From contig NC_081844.1 of the NCBI RefSeq assembly GCF_963259705.1, positions 26,304,294 to 26,368,293 of the forward strand: DNA of 64,000 nucleotides, given 5' to 3'. The notes beneath the pieces are model-generated. The model was not told where the DNA came from and searched no databases. It saw only the letters and a list, made by a program, of their open reading frames with translations. Source of the DNA: Myotis daubentonii. Its lineage: Eukaryota > Chordata > Mammalia > Chiroptera > Vespertilionidae. Shown in pieces: positions 1 through 10,565 of the stretch. Within the stretch, counting starts at the first letter, position 1. Each line of letters starts with the position of its first letter. The position numbers were made by a program, and so were the translations under genes.

Positions 1-392
1 GGGCCTTTTTCAGCCAGAGGAGATGCTCTTGGCAGACAAAAACACATAATCCCTATATCTGGACTGATAGCCAGCCATATGCACTATACTGTCAAACCGG
101 TCATTGAAAAACTGAAATGATTTCTTACACCTTACACCAAACAGCTGTTCCCTTTGAAACCCCTCCTCAGCCCCCACCTTAGGTCTGCCTTCCCAGTTGA
201 CCCAGATTAGGTTATGATTGGTCAGTTTCTATATCAATCAGCATCAAAAGCTCTGCTTCCTAGGGAGCCAATGCCTCCTTGCAGTTCACCCAGATTTGAT
301 CCTGATTGATGGGTTTCTATGCCAGTCAGCATCAAAAGCTCTGCCTAGGAGGCATGAGGGTTAATTTCAATATTACCTCTTTATTATATAGG
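1..392 (-). mobile_element. Helitron, 5'-terminal part (bat HeliBat-like)
   Basis: Read on the minus strand, the element begins near 392 with TCCTATATAATAAAGAGG and enters the body. The body shows two similar internal blocks (about 160-260 and 260-355) that resemble 39840-39960 in another Helitron of this window. The 3' CTAG end lies outside the window or is lost. Confidence 0.7.
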
Positions 393-396
393 ATAC

Positions 397-587
397 TTTT
401 TGATTTCAGAGAGGATGGGAGAGGGACAGACAGAAACATCAATGATAAGAATCACTGATTAACTGCCTCCTGCATGTCAACTATGAGGATTGAGACTACT
501 TCAGGCATGTGCCCTTCACCAAAATCAAACCCAGGACCCCTCAGTCACTGGTCAATGTTCTCACCACTGAGCCAAACCAGCTAGGAC
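397..587 (-). mobile_element. Ves-like SINE, minus strand
   Basis: The plus strand starts with the reversed A/T-rich tail and ends with the reversed tRNA-like head (ccaaaccagctagga). It is diverged from the young Ves copies. Confidence 0.75.
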
Positions 588-754
588 CACTGTTGGTATT
601 TTATATTGTTCTTAATATTTGAAAACAGTTTTAGAGTAGTTATGTGTTTTCAGAATGCAGTTACACCACCACCAAGACAGAAAACTCTCCATTAACCCAA
701 AGGAACACAATTATGGTGGCTGTTTATACAGGATTTGTTCGAGATTCCTCTAAA

Positions 755-975
755 CCAGTGGTTCTCAACAATCCTAATGCCACGACCCCTTAATACAGTT
801 CCTCATGTTGTGGTGACCCCCAATTTCATTGTTACAAATTGAACACAAGTAAAGCGTAGTGGTTAATCACAAAAACAGTATGTAAGTATATGTGTTTTCC
901 AATAGTGTTAGGCGACCCCTGTGAAAGGGTCATTCAAGCCCCAAAGGGGTCGCGACCCACAGGTTGAGAACTGCC
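755..975. mobile_element. Non-autonomous hAT element, 221 bp
   Basis: The ends are cagtggttctcaac and gttgagaactgc, in inverted orientation. A perfect 8-bp target duplication, cctctaaa, lies at 747-754 and 976-983. The 8-bp duplication and CAGTGGTTCTCAAC-type ends are typical of hAT transposons. The paralogous flank near 41920 lacks the element. Confidence 0.9.
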
Positions 976-1004
976 CCTCTAAACCTTTACCTATTCTTTT
1001 CTTA

Positions 1005-1205
1005 TTGAAACATTTTTTTGACTTAAGAGAAGGGAAATGGAGATATAGAAACCTCAATGATGACAATCATTGATTAGCTGCCTCCTGCACACCCCCTACT
1101 GGAAATCAAGTCTGCAACCCAGGTGTGTGTCCTGACCGGAAATTGAACCATGGCCTCCTGGTTTATAGGTTGACACCTAACCATTGAGCAACACCAGCCA
1201 GACCA
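1005..1205 (-). mobile_element. Old Ves-like SINE, minus strand
   Basis: It shows the reversed tail, the tctgcaacccaggt-type core and the reversed head ending near 1205. It is absent from the duplicate copy around 41940. Confidence 0.6.
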
Positions 1206-1255
1206 ATCCTTTGCCTTTTCCAAAATGTCATGTAGTGGATCACCATGTTGTTTTT

Positions 1256-1415
1256 CAACCTGGCCGGGAAGCTCGAATGATTAGAGCATCATCCCAATAT
1301 GCCGATAGTAGGATAAATCCCAGATCACATACAAAAATAAACCAATGAATATAAATAAATAGGATTGATATTTCTGTCTCTCTCTTTCTCAAATCAATTA
1401 TATTAAAAAAGAAAA
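1256..1415 (+). mobile_element. tRNA-related SINE shared by both duplicate flanks
   Basis: The tRNA-like head (tggccgggaagctcgaatgatt) is followed by a pyrimidine-rich tail with tctctctctttctc. The orthologous copy is at 43986-44140, so the insertion predates the segmental duplication. Confidence 0.6.
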
Positions 1416-1424
1416 AAGTAAGAG

Positions 1425-1641
1425 AGTTCTAGCTGGTTTGGATCAGTAGAGAGAGCGTTGGCCTGCCAATTAAAGGGTCCCGGGTAAGATTCCAGTTAAG
1501 GGCAAATGCCCTGGTTGCAGGCTTGATCCCCAATAGGGGGTGGGCAGTTCGCAGCCAATCAATGATTCTCTCTCATCATTGATGTTTCTATCTCTCTCAC
1601 TCTCTCCCTTCCTCTCTGAAATCAATAAAAATATACTTAAA
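1425..1641 (+). mobile_element. Ves SINE
   Basis: The head is ctagctggtttggatcag with a B-box-like stretch near 1480, followed by the pyrimidine-rich region and a final aatcaataaaaatata tail. Confidence 0.8.
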
Positions 1642-1656
1642 AATAAACTGTAAAAG

Positions 1657-1891
1657 CCGAAACCGGTTTGGCTCCGTGGATAGAGCGTCGGCTTGCGGAC
1701 TGAAAGGTCCCGGGTTCGATTCCAGTCAAGGGCATGTACCTGGGTTGTGGGCACTTCCCCAGTGGGGGATGTGCAGGAGGCAGCTGATCGATGTTTCTCT
1801 CTCATTGATGTTTCTAACTCTCTATCTCTCTCTCTCTTCCTCTCTGTAAAAAATCAATAAAATATATTAAAAAAATTAAAAAAATAAAATA
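1657..1891 (+). mobile_element. Young Ves SINE in tandem with the preceding one
   Basis: The head ccgaaaccggtttggctc is close to the youngest Ves copies. The target duplication aaataaactgtaaaag is at 1641-1656 and 1892-1907. The element therefore landed just beyond the tail of the previous SINE. Confidence 0.9.
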
Positions 1892-3744
1892 AAATAAACT
1901 GTAAAAGTAAGTCATACTCTATCACTAAGAACAGCTTCTTTGGAAGAGACCCTGACTTTGTCTTCTTGCTTGGTTTGTATTCTTTGACAATATTCCTAAA
2001 TTTATGAACTTCAGTTGACCCATAGAGGAGATAACTTTTCAAGGAGTAAATAATTAAAATATATATATAAACTTTTTGGAAATGCACCCAATACACTCTA
2101 GGAAATATTTCAGTGTTCAGATAACAAGGAAGGCAAAAGCTGTTCCAGAGGAGTTGCAGGCCTTGCACTCCCTGCCAGCCCTAGACATACATGGTTGAAA
2201 AGAAAAGGTCACACATGTCCATCATCACACAGAGCTACTCCATGACCACAATGAATCAAGACACACACAAAAAAGGCATTCATGTCTGTATTCCTGATGA
2301 GAACAGGTTTCTAAAGAATATCACAGAATCCAATGCAGAAAAATGTCTGGCTTCCCTGAATAGCAAACAAATGATCTATCACAAGGCAAAATACAATAAC
2401 AAAGTAAAAACAAACAAACAAAAAACCAGGATGGAAGTTTTTAATATTTTGAACGAATAAGAAAGCAGTCTGTATCAAATAAATATAAAAAAATATTTTC
2501 CCTGAGAAAACATGTCTGAATTTATACACACGTGATAACTGTAACTCAGATTGTATGATTAAATGAAAAAGATTAGATGTTGATCCGAAAATACATAATT
2601 ACATTGGGACATTTAAACATATCTCAGGAAACCTTAAAATGCAGTAGCTACCAGCATAAGAGTGATTGGAAAACAGTTCATATTTCTTTAAAATGTACAG
2701 AAGCATTGATTAGAGAGAAAAAGTGCACATAATCTTAATCACACACGACCCAAGATAACTGAAAACACTGAGAGATTAGGCTCATCTCTGAGTGACAGCA
2801 CCATGAAGAGTCCGCCTGCAATGAGGAAAGTGCCGATTCTCACATGGAAGGACTGGCTCAGAGCCCTCACTGCAGAGGGTGGTACAAGAACAAACTGTCA
2901 CGGGGCTCCGTGGCACTGCACCACTGCAGCTGTCACAGTGGGATCTGAATCACAGTCAGTAGTAGAACCAACAGGATAGGATGATTACTCGTCAAAGTAG
3001 ACCTCATGCACATGCAATCTAGAGAACAGTGCATACCTTTCAGAAAACAGCCTCAACCATGATAGTCTATGTTTGCTGTCTGGTGGACACCTATGGGCTT
3101 GCAGGAAAAGCCAACCTATGCTGGGTCTTTAATGTTGAATTGTGAACATCTGTAAAGCTTACACCCAACATCAAGGGAAGTGAAGCAGTCGCTGGTGGTT
3201 TTGAGGATATTCTTGGCTGGCTGGGCAAAGACTGAGGAAAACAAACTCAAAGCAAATGTACACAAAAGCTCTATGCTTGTGGCCATCTCCTTTATACAAG
3301 AGGATTCAAAACCAATCTAATCCTATTTCACCTCTGCATTCAAGTTTCATGGAAGTGAGGCCTCGGTGATTTCTAACACAGAACCATAGAAGCACCAGAT
3401 TGTGCAAAATGTAGTTCACAACATTCCTCACATTGACCTAACAGTCAGGAAGGGTCATCTCTGATTCTAGATCTTACTGTCCTATCACAGGTATTCTCCT
3501 CTTAATGCAAACTTCATAGTCCAAACCCAGCCAAAAGCAGTGACAAGGATGTAGATGAAAATAACTCACATTGGACTCTACAGTGCACTTTACAAACTTA
3601 CAAATAGAAAACAAATATTTATTGATTAAAATAATATTGAATGCTAACTGCAATTGAAATATTACAGAAACATTTATTGACAAGAAAATGGAGTAAACCT
3701 CTTTGGGTCACCGAAAGGCACTTTTCTGTTAAACTGGCTAGGGC

Positions 3745-3953
3745 TCTCTTATATCTTTTAAATATATTTTTGTAGATTTCAAATAGGGAGAGGAAGAGAG
3801 ACATAGAAACATCAATGATAAGAGAGAATGATTGATCGGATGCATCCTGGGGATCAAGACGCCAAAGAGGGCATATGCCCTGAGGAGGAGTCCAACTGTG
3901 ACCTCCTGGTATGTAGGTTGACATTCAACCACTGAGCTACACTGACTAAGATA
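3745..3953 (-). mobile_element. Diverged Ves-like SINE, minus strand
   Basis: The reversed tail, gagaggaagagagacatagaaacatcaatg-type body and a reversed head ending near 3953 are visible, with many substitutions. Confidence 0.6.
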
Positions 3954-3956
3954 TAT

Positions 3957-5248
3957 ATATGCCAATTTTTAAAAACAGTGCCTGGAACTTGGAGAGAACA
4001 TGATAGCTATTACTACCTCAAGTGAGGATCATTTCCTTCATCTATAATATGGTAGAGAAACTAGACACAATGACTCTAGAATGCATAGAAACTATAATAG
4101 AACACAGTTTCTCAGAGGTTTCTAGAAGATTCTTGAGTAATCTTATAACCATGGTTTTGAACTATATACCCAGTAGTTTACCTTCCTCCATTATTTTGTG
4201 ACATTTCTTTCTTTCTGCATTTTGGCTGCTTCCTTGTGTTGATAGTGGCCTTGTGTGGTAGGTGTCCTATAGGGTCCAGTGGCTCAGCCTCCCCAATGAC
4301 CTGAGGTGGACACTCTTGGTGCACTCCTTTGTGGGATGGGTTCACAGTCTTGTTGTAGTTAAGCCTTGATTGCTATTGCTATCACTGGGAGCAATTGACC
4401 TCCTGGCCAATTGGCTGTGAGGACCAGCTGTATCTGCAATGGAAGAACCGCTATGCAGCAGACACCCTAATGGGGCAGGACTGCTTCAGTGGGGCTTTGG
4501 TGCTCACTCAGGCTGCCCCTGAGTGTGTCGCTTATGGATGTGAATAGTTGTAATCTGGTATGGTCTCACACTGACCATGGGGTACACTGGGACTTGGATC
4601 TTCACGGAGGTGCAGTCAGCCACTGCCTGAGGCCGCCCAGCAGGAGCTGGAGACCTCTGCAGACTCCCCCTCTTTGGGGTCTGGAGGTGCCTGGATGAGG
4701 CCCAGCTGTGGCAATGCAGGCTGCTGACGAGCCTTAGGCCTTCCTTTGTAAGCTTCGGTGCTCTCTGACCCAGCTGCCCTTTGATAGGTGCCCTCTGACC
4801 CAGCTGCCCTTTGATAGGTTCCCTCTCACCCAGCTGCCCTTTGATAGGTTCCCTATGACCCAGCTGCCCTTTGATAGGTGCCCTCTGACCCAGCTGCCCT
4901 TTGATAGGTTCCCTCTCACCCAGCTGCCCTTTGATAGGTTCCAGGCTGAGAAAAGACAGGCAATTCATAGGCAAAAGCCACAGCGCACAGCTTGGGTGGG
5001 GTTGTAACTTGGGTGGCGTGAGTACTCAGGGAATCACAAGGGCGGAGCAAACAGCAATAGCTGCCAGTCAGCTCTACACCGGAGAGGTCCCCGCATCTCC
5101 ACATCCCGCGCCGCCCCCTCCCCACCCCCACAGGAACAATGATCACTGGGAGCAACTCAGAGAAAGTAGCCCTCACGTTCTGACCCAATGCCAGACAGTC
5201 CAGTTTTTCCCTGTATGAGTCTGGGTAACCAGAGTGTATCCTGGAACT
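3957..5248 (-). mobile_element. Old L1/half-L1 fragment: 5'UTR and start of ORF1
   Basis: On the minus strand this aligns with the 5'UTR and ORF1 start of the half-L1 at 15601-18898. The block 4230-4480 matches 17380-17640, and the region around the ORF1 ATG (near 4200) matches 17640-17800. The 5' end is truncated inside the UTR near 5248, and the 3' end is lost in ORF1 beside the SINE at 3745. It interrupts the 3' flank of zinc-finger array A. Confidence 0.75.
4761..4940 (-). repeat. Six-copy 30-bp tandem repeat within L1 5'UTR
   Basis: Six consecutive 30-bp units, each with the core cccagctgccctttgatagg, run from 4761 to 4940. They differ by one or two bases (ctctgacc, ctctcacc or ctatgacc at the unit start). 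Because 30 is divisible by three, an open frame with a 10-residue repeat runs across it on the minus strand. I regard that frame as a by-product. Confidence 0.9.
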
Positions 5249-5324
5249 GTCTTTCTCTCTGACTTCCACTCTCTCAATGAAAAAATATCCTCAGGTGAGT
5301 ATTAAAAAAAAAAAAGGAAATAAA

Positions 5325-7245
5325 CTAGGATGGTCAGAGGCTTTTCTACAATCTTTAAACAATAGGGCTTATTTTCAGTGTGAGTTCTTTCATGCATTTT
5401 GATATCTCTCCACTATTAGTGTTTTTGTGATTTTGAAGGGAACTGGGATGAATAAAGAGTTTGGCCCATGGTTTACAGTCATAGGGTTTTTCCTTATTAT
5501 GAGTTATTTCATGATGTTAGAGGGAACTTGGATAAGAGAAAGCTTTATCACAATGGTTACATTCATAGGGTTTTCCCTAAGCATGACGTTTTTCATGATT
5601 TCTAAGCAAATAGGGATAAAGGAAAGTTTTACCACATTCCTTACATTCATGAGGCTTTTTTCCATGATGAGATACTTTATGGCCACTGAGACATCTGGCA
5701 GAATAGAAGGCTTTCTCACATTCCTTACATTTGTAGAGTTTCTCCCCAGTATGCATTCTTTTATGATTTCTAAGAGAACTGGAATATCTAAAAGCTCTCC
5801 CACATTGCTTACAGTCATAGCGTTTCTCCCCAGTATGTATTGTTTTATGATCTTTAAGAGTTGCAGAATGGCTGTAAGCCTTACCACATTTCTGACATAC
5901 ATGGGGCTTTTTTCCAGTGTGTGTTCTTTCATGATATTGGAGGGATCTTAGAGAAGAGAGAGTTTTACCGCAATGGATACATTCATAGGGTTTTCCCCAA
6001 GGATGAAATTTTTCATGGTTTCCATATTCCTTACATTTGTCGGGGTTCTCCCGATTATGCATTCTTTTATGCTATCGAAGAGAACTGGTATACCTGAAAG
6101 CTCTCCCACATTGCTTACAGTCATAAGGTTTCTCCCCAGTATGTACTGCTTCATGATCTCTAAGATATGCAGAAAAACTGAAAGCCTTACCACATTTCTG
6201 ACATACATGGGGCTTTTTGCCAGTGTGTGTACTTTCATGCCTTTGACAGGACTGTGGATAACTGTAGGCTTTTCCACAATACTTACATTCATAGGGTTTT
6301 TCCCCAGAATGAATTCTTTCATGTTCTTGGAGAGAAGATGGATAATTGAAACCTTTACCACAATGCTTACATTCATAGGGTTTTACCCCAGTATGAGTTC
6401 TTTCATGACGACAGAGGGCACCTCGATCACAGTAAGCTTTGCCACAATGCTGACATTTATAGGGTTTTTCCCCATTATGAATTCTTTCATGACGTAGGAG
6501 GGAAGTTCGATTAGATAAATCTTTATAACAATACTGACATTTATAGGATTTTCCCCCAGTATGAATGATTTTATGCTTTTGGAGAGTAGCTGAATGAGAG
6601 AAAACTTTACCACATTGCATACATTTATAAGGTTTCTCACCAGTATGAGTTCTCTCAGAATTTCTAAGAGAAGTGGAACCGAAAGCTTTTCCAGATTTCT
6701 TACACTGATTGGGCTTTTCTCCCGAGTGTGTGCTTTCATTTTCTTGAGAGTACTTGGGAGAACTGAAAGCTTTGCCACGTTGCTTACTTTGATATGGTTT
6801 CTCTCCAGTATGAGTATTTTTGTGAAGTTTAAAGTAACTGAGATGACTAAAGCCTTTCCCACATTGCTTACACTCAAACGGTTTCCCAGCAATATGCGTT
6901 CTTTCATGATTTCTATGGGAAGTTGAATAGTGGAAAGATTTCTCACTGGGGCTGCCTTCAAGTCTTTGAATATGTTGGTGAGGCTTGAAAGCTTTCTCAG
7001 GTTCCATACATTTATAAGGGTTTTCTTCATATTCCTGACACAGGTGTAGTTTGGATCCAATGTGAGAGCTCAGGTGGTTATTCAAGGATAAATAATGCAT
7101 GAAGATTTGCCTACACAACCTGGATTTAGGTTGTTTTATTTCAGTAGGAGTTGCCTTCTTCTCATTATGATTTGGAATCTGGCTGAGGTTTTCTCTGAAT
7201 TGACAACCATATTTCCATTTACACAGTCTCTCTACCATATGACTG
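5325..7245 (-). pseudogene. Array A: orphan C2H2 zinc-finger exon of KZNF family
   Basis: This is the terminal zinc-finger exon of a KRAB-type gene. The splice acceptor (tttacagcag on the minus strand) lies at 7246-7248. The exon opens with the same non-finger leader as genes B and C, about 110 residues including the phrase SLNNHLSSHIG. Seven intact C2H2 fingers follow among degenerate ones, joined by HTGEKPY-type linkers. The frame stops at 6072 inside the eighth intact-type finger, where an indel replaces the expected RNHKRMH. A second frame (5577-6062) then continues with five more fingers. Further degenerate fingers reach 5325. No KRAB exon is visible between 7245 and 19 kb. Zinc-finger arrays of this type normally bind DNA in the nucleus. 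As it stands this is a pseudogene, or an alternative last exon of gene B encoding a shortened array. Confidence 0.8.
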
Positions 7246-7435
7246 CTGTAAAAGTCAGAAGCATATTATTAATACTTTGTTAATGATTTCATATTTATTA
7301 ATAGTATGACAATGACATTTTTACTGTTTTCAAAGAAAGTTCAGGGTTTCTGTACATTCTTATTATTTGAAAGTGGATATCCTAAAACCTCTGAAATAGG
7401 CTGGATCATAGATATTATGATAACAATTACAGTCA

Positions 7436-7525
7436 TTAACCCTTTGCGGTCCAATTTTATTTTTGGAATTCAAACAGTCTGGTCCAAATTAATTGATGGG
7501 ATTGAATGGAAAAGGTTACATGTTT
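7436..7525. mobile_element. piggyBac-like terminus at a TTAA site
   Basis: TTAA (7436-7439) is followed directly by ccctttgcggtcc, a start typical of piggyBac inverted repeats. Homology of array A's intron to genes B and C ends exactly here. Gene C reads attcattaatgg at the same spot, which contains the target TTAA. The opposite end is not recognisable because two SINEs lie beyond. Confidence 0.55.
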
Positions 7526-7745
7526 TTTTTTAATATTTTTTATTGATTATTTTACAGAGAGGAAGGGAGAGGGATAGAGAGTTAGAAACATCGATGAGAG
7601 AGAAACATCCATCAGCTGCCTCTTGCACATCTCCCACTGGGGATGTGCCTGCAACCCAGGTACATGCCCTTGACCGGAATCGAACCCGGGACCCTTCTAT
7701 CCGCAGGCCGACGCTCTATCCACTGAGCCAAACTGGTCTCAGCTC
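7526..7745 (-). mobile_element. Ves SINE, minus strand
   Basis: The reversed tail (atattttttattgatt) leads to a reversed head ending gagccaaactggtct near 7740. It is young and well conserved. Confidence 0.9.
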
Positions 7746-7751
7746 TTTTTT

Positions 7752-7963
7752 TTATATATACATGTTTTTATTGATTTCAGAGAGGAAGGGAGAGGGAGAG
7801 AGAGAGAGAAACATCAATGATGAAAGAGAATCATTGGCCTCCTGCATGCCCCACACTGGAGTTCGAGCCTGCAACGCTGGCATGTGTCCTTGATGGGAAT
7901 CGAATCCCGGACCCTTCAGTCAGCACACCAGCCCTCTATCCACAGAGCCAAACCAGCTAGAGT
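7752..7963 (-). mobile_element. Ves SINE, minus strand, second of a pair
   Basis: A second reversed Ves body with the head ending gagccaaaccagctag near 7961. It is more diverged than its neighbour. Confidence 0.85.
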
Positions 7964-8293
7964 GTTAGCGTTCTTTTAACATTTACAAAATGGTGTTCTG
8001 CTGATGTCTATCTTATTTATGTTTAGATGTCCCCTATAAACTGTATTCTTTCTTATTTGGGCTCTGTCTTCCCCAATACCTTTTACATTCACTTTAGGTT
8101 CTTTTTAGCTATTTTACATAATTATATATTATATTATATATTATATATACTATATATAATATATATAATTATATATATAAAATTCAGTATTAGTTTATAA
8201 TAGTTTCAGGTATATCACATAGTGGTTAGACATTCATATAATTAAAAGAGTGATCCCCTTAATAAGTCTAGTACCCACTCTTAGGTTTTACGC
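7964..8293. other. AT-rich spacer, no gene seen
   Basis: Contains an imperfect (TA)n-rich tract at about 8120-8180. Nothing else is recognisable. Confidence 0.6.
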
Positions 8294-8829
8294 TGCCGCA
8301 AGGAAAAACCGTGAGTCCAAACAGAGACCAGATTAAACAGGCTTTATTGGGAGCACACGGACGGGTTCACCGGCTCAGAGAGGGGAGCCGGAGAAGCCGC
8401 GCCCAACCTGGGCAGGGGCAAGGTTTTATACTTTTCTGAGGCAATTGTTGCTGGCCGAAACTGGTGGAAGTCGGGGCTTTCCAGGGTCAGGTGAAACCTG
8501 CGGTCTGTCCTGTGGTTTAGCCATTGTCCAAGAGCCGTTTGTCCGGCAGGAATTTTTCACCAGGGTGGGGTGGTTTCCAGACGTCAGTGTGGACAGGTCA
8601 GCGTCTCACCGGCCCAAGAAAGGGAGGGGGTCCTTTCGCCCCCGGGGCAGGGTGCCAGCGAACACCAGACATTCCGGACTCTCTATGATGGGATAAGAGG
8701 ACGGCGTGATCATCTGGCTGCTTCCTGCTGGCTAGGGGCATCGGGGGAATAGAGAGGCTCTGAATGTTCTGTGTTGCTAGGCAGATGTCGCGGGGGGGGG
8801 GGGGGGGGGTAAAGAAAAAAAAAGAAAAC
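8294..8829 (-). mobile_element. 3' LTR of gammaretrovirus-like ERV, minus strand
   Basis: On the minus strand it contains TATAAAA (8424-8430 complement), then AATAAA (8343-8348 complement), and ends ttgcggca at 8294. The 5' boundary is uncertain. An 18-base G run at about 8791-8808 and an A-rich purine stretch on the plus strand lie where the U3 start is expected. No normal polypurine tract is visible on the coding strand. Confidence 0.7.
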
Positions 8830-8832
8830 AGA

Positions 8833-9650
8833 TTACACAGCATTCCTGCATGTATGTGTAGGCTGGGGCTGTTTACTTGCAGACATGGGTGTTTCAGCAT
8901 AAGGGCCGGTTGAGAGAGCCTCCGTGTTGAGGGCTAGGTACAGTTCTCCAACCTTCGCATTCGTGAGGGCTTGTATTCTGTTTTGGAGGAAGCTAGTAAG
9001 ACATTTTATGAGGCATGGGCCAAAGAGAAGGATTAGGAGTAGGGATGTTAGCGGCCCCAGGAGAGGGAGGAGCCAGGGAGCTAGGGAGCTGAAGAATGCC
9101 ATCCCTCCAGCTTCCTCCCTCTGCCTCTGACTAATTCTGTCCCTTAGTGTTTTTATATGGTCCTTTATTATTCCTGATTCATTGACAAAATAACAGCATT
9201 CTTCCCCGAGGAAAATACATGTACCTCCCTTCTCGGCGGTGAGGAGATCAAGGGCCCTGCGGTTTTGCAGAGCCACAGCTGCCAGTGAGTCTATCTGCCT
9301 TTGTAAGGATTCAATGGAGTCACTTATGAGAGCTATGTCTTCAGAGAATTCTGTGGAGAGCTTGTGATAGAAGTGTACTGAGGAAGAAATCCCTCCAACC
9401 CCAGTTCCCACGGCTGTTAGGACCCCTGTCCCCACAAGAAGGGGAACAAGCGCTGCTCTCTCTTGCCTGGAATGAGGGGAGGCTGGGGCGAGAGATGATT
9501 CTAGCTCGCCTTCAGTTCTAACAGAGAGATTTGGTGTCAGGAAGACATGGAGACAGGGGGTTTGTTCAAGGTTCTCGGGGACACATGTATAGAAGAGGGT
9601 GTGAAGGAGGGGAGGGGGCGTCGGACATATAGTCCATACATAGTTATTAC
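8833..9650 (-). pseudogene. Endogenous gammaretrovirus env fragment (end of SU and TM)
   Basis: On the minus strand an open frame of about 200 codons (8833-9435), with no ATG of its own, encodes the transmembrane subunit. In order I see a glycine-rich fusion-peptide-like stretch, a heptad region, the conserved immunosuppressive-domain-like segment followed by a CX6CC motif (the disulphide motif of gammaretroviral-type TM), a hydrophobic membrane anchor and a short tail. A basic cleavage-type site lies just upstream in the same frame. The SU part beyond about 9480 is in another frame and is cut off by a Helitron at 9655. No gag, pol or 5' LTR remains. It is an old, broken copy in the genome. 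Confidence 0.8.
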
Positions 9651-9654
9651 AATA

Positions 9655-10215
9655 CTAGGGGCCCAGTGCACAAATTCGTGCACCTTGAAAGGAACTACGG
9701 GCCGTGAGGCTGTGGTAGGCACAGAGGCGGGTCTCAGCCCATCCTCCTCGCCCCTGTCTGGCCCCTCCCGCTGCGACCCCCTGGCCCCCGGGGCCCCCTG
9801 TGTGCCAGCACCTCCACTCCTGCTGCCACTGCTCCAATGCACTGAAGGTGCTGGCCAGGCTCACACCCAATGAAGGCGCGGAGTGATTGGGGCCAACTCC
9901 AGCAGCGGGTGTGAGTGGGGCCAGCACCACCAGGAGATGCAAGAGGCAGCTGCTGCCCCAATTGCCCCTCGGGAGCAGGGAGAGGTGGAGAAGCCCTGAG
10001 GGGCAATCAGGGCCGGCACTGCCTGTCACACCCACTGATGGCACTGAGCAATTGGGGCTGGCGCTGGGCACCGGCAGTGAGTGCATGCAGCAACTCTGGC
10101 ACCGGCAGCAGGTGCAAGTGGGGCTGGTGCTGGCAGCAGGTGCAAGCACTGGGCAGGACCTCAGCCTGTGAGGGCAAAGAATTTTCAGTAACCACCAGCG
10201 GCTCGCCCTGATGGC
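9655..10215 (-). mobile_element. Helitron 3'-terminal part, GC-rich body
   Basis: The plus strand begins ctaggggcccagtgcac, the reverse of a bat Helitron 3' end. The body is unusually GC-rich, with repeated ctggtgctggcagcaggtgcaa-like phrases. The 5' TCCTATATA end is not found, so the right boundary is approximate. The element interrupts the env remnant. Confidence 0.65.
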
Positions 10216-10372
10216 ATCCACTGGCGCCCAGGGAAATAATAAAAAAAAATAGCCAGTTGATTTAATTATAAACAAATCTTGGTTGAGAGCATTTTAAAAT
10301 TAACAGGGTGTTAATTTTCGCATATGACAAAGGACCAGAAATTTTGACTGTTAAATCTGAAGTCCAGACCTA

Positions 10373-10565
10373 GCCGATTTGGCTCAGTGGATAGAGCATC
10401 AGCCTGCAGATTGAAAGGTCCTGGGTTTGATTCCGGTCAAGGGCACACGCCAGTATTGCAGCTCGATCCCCAGTAGGGGGACTGCAGGAAGCAGCTGATC
10501 AATGATTCTCATTTTTGATGTTTCTATCTCTCTCTCCCTCTCTGAAATCAATTTAAAAATTACAT
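10373..10565 (+). mobile_element. Ves SINE
   Basis: The head is cctagccgatttggctcag and the tail is ctgaaatcaatttaaaaa. It is moderately diverged. Confidence 0.85.

Larger units (their letters stand above)
590..3700. repeat. Segmental duplication copy 1, 3' flank of zinc-finger array A
   Basis: Blocks align in order with 41740-46200: 590-750 with 41740-41930, 1200-1250 with 41935-41960, 1256-1415 with 43986-44140, 1905-2310 with 44170-44580, and 2690-3240 with 45240-46000. I recognise no gene in it. Copy 1 carries about 235 bp (3245-3480) that copy 2 lacks. SINEs and Helitrons inserted in only one copy explain most length differences. Confidence 0.75.

Noticed and set aside
4504..4974. Minus-strand frame with a 10-residue repeat (PIKGQLG)
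   Set aside because: It is produced by the 30-bp tandem repeat in an L1 5'UTR; no start context or homologue.
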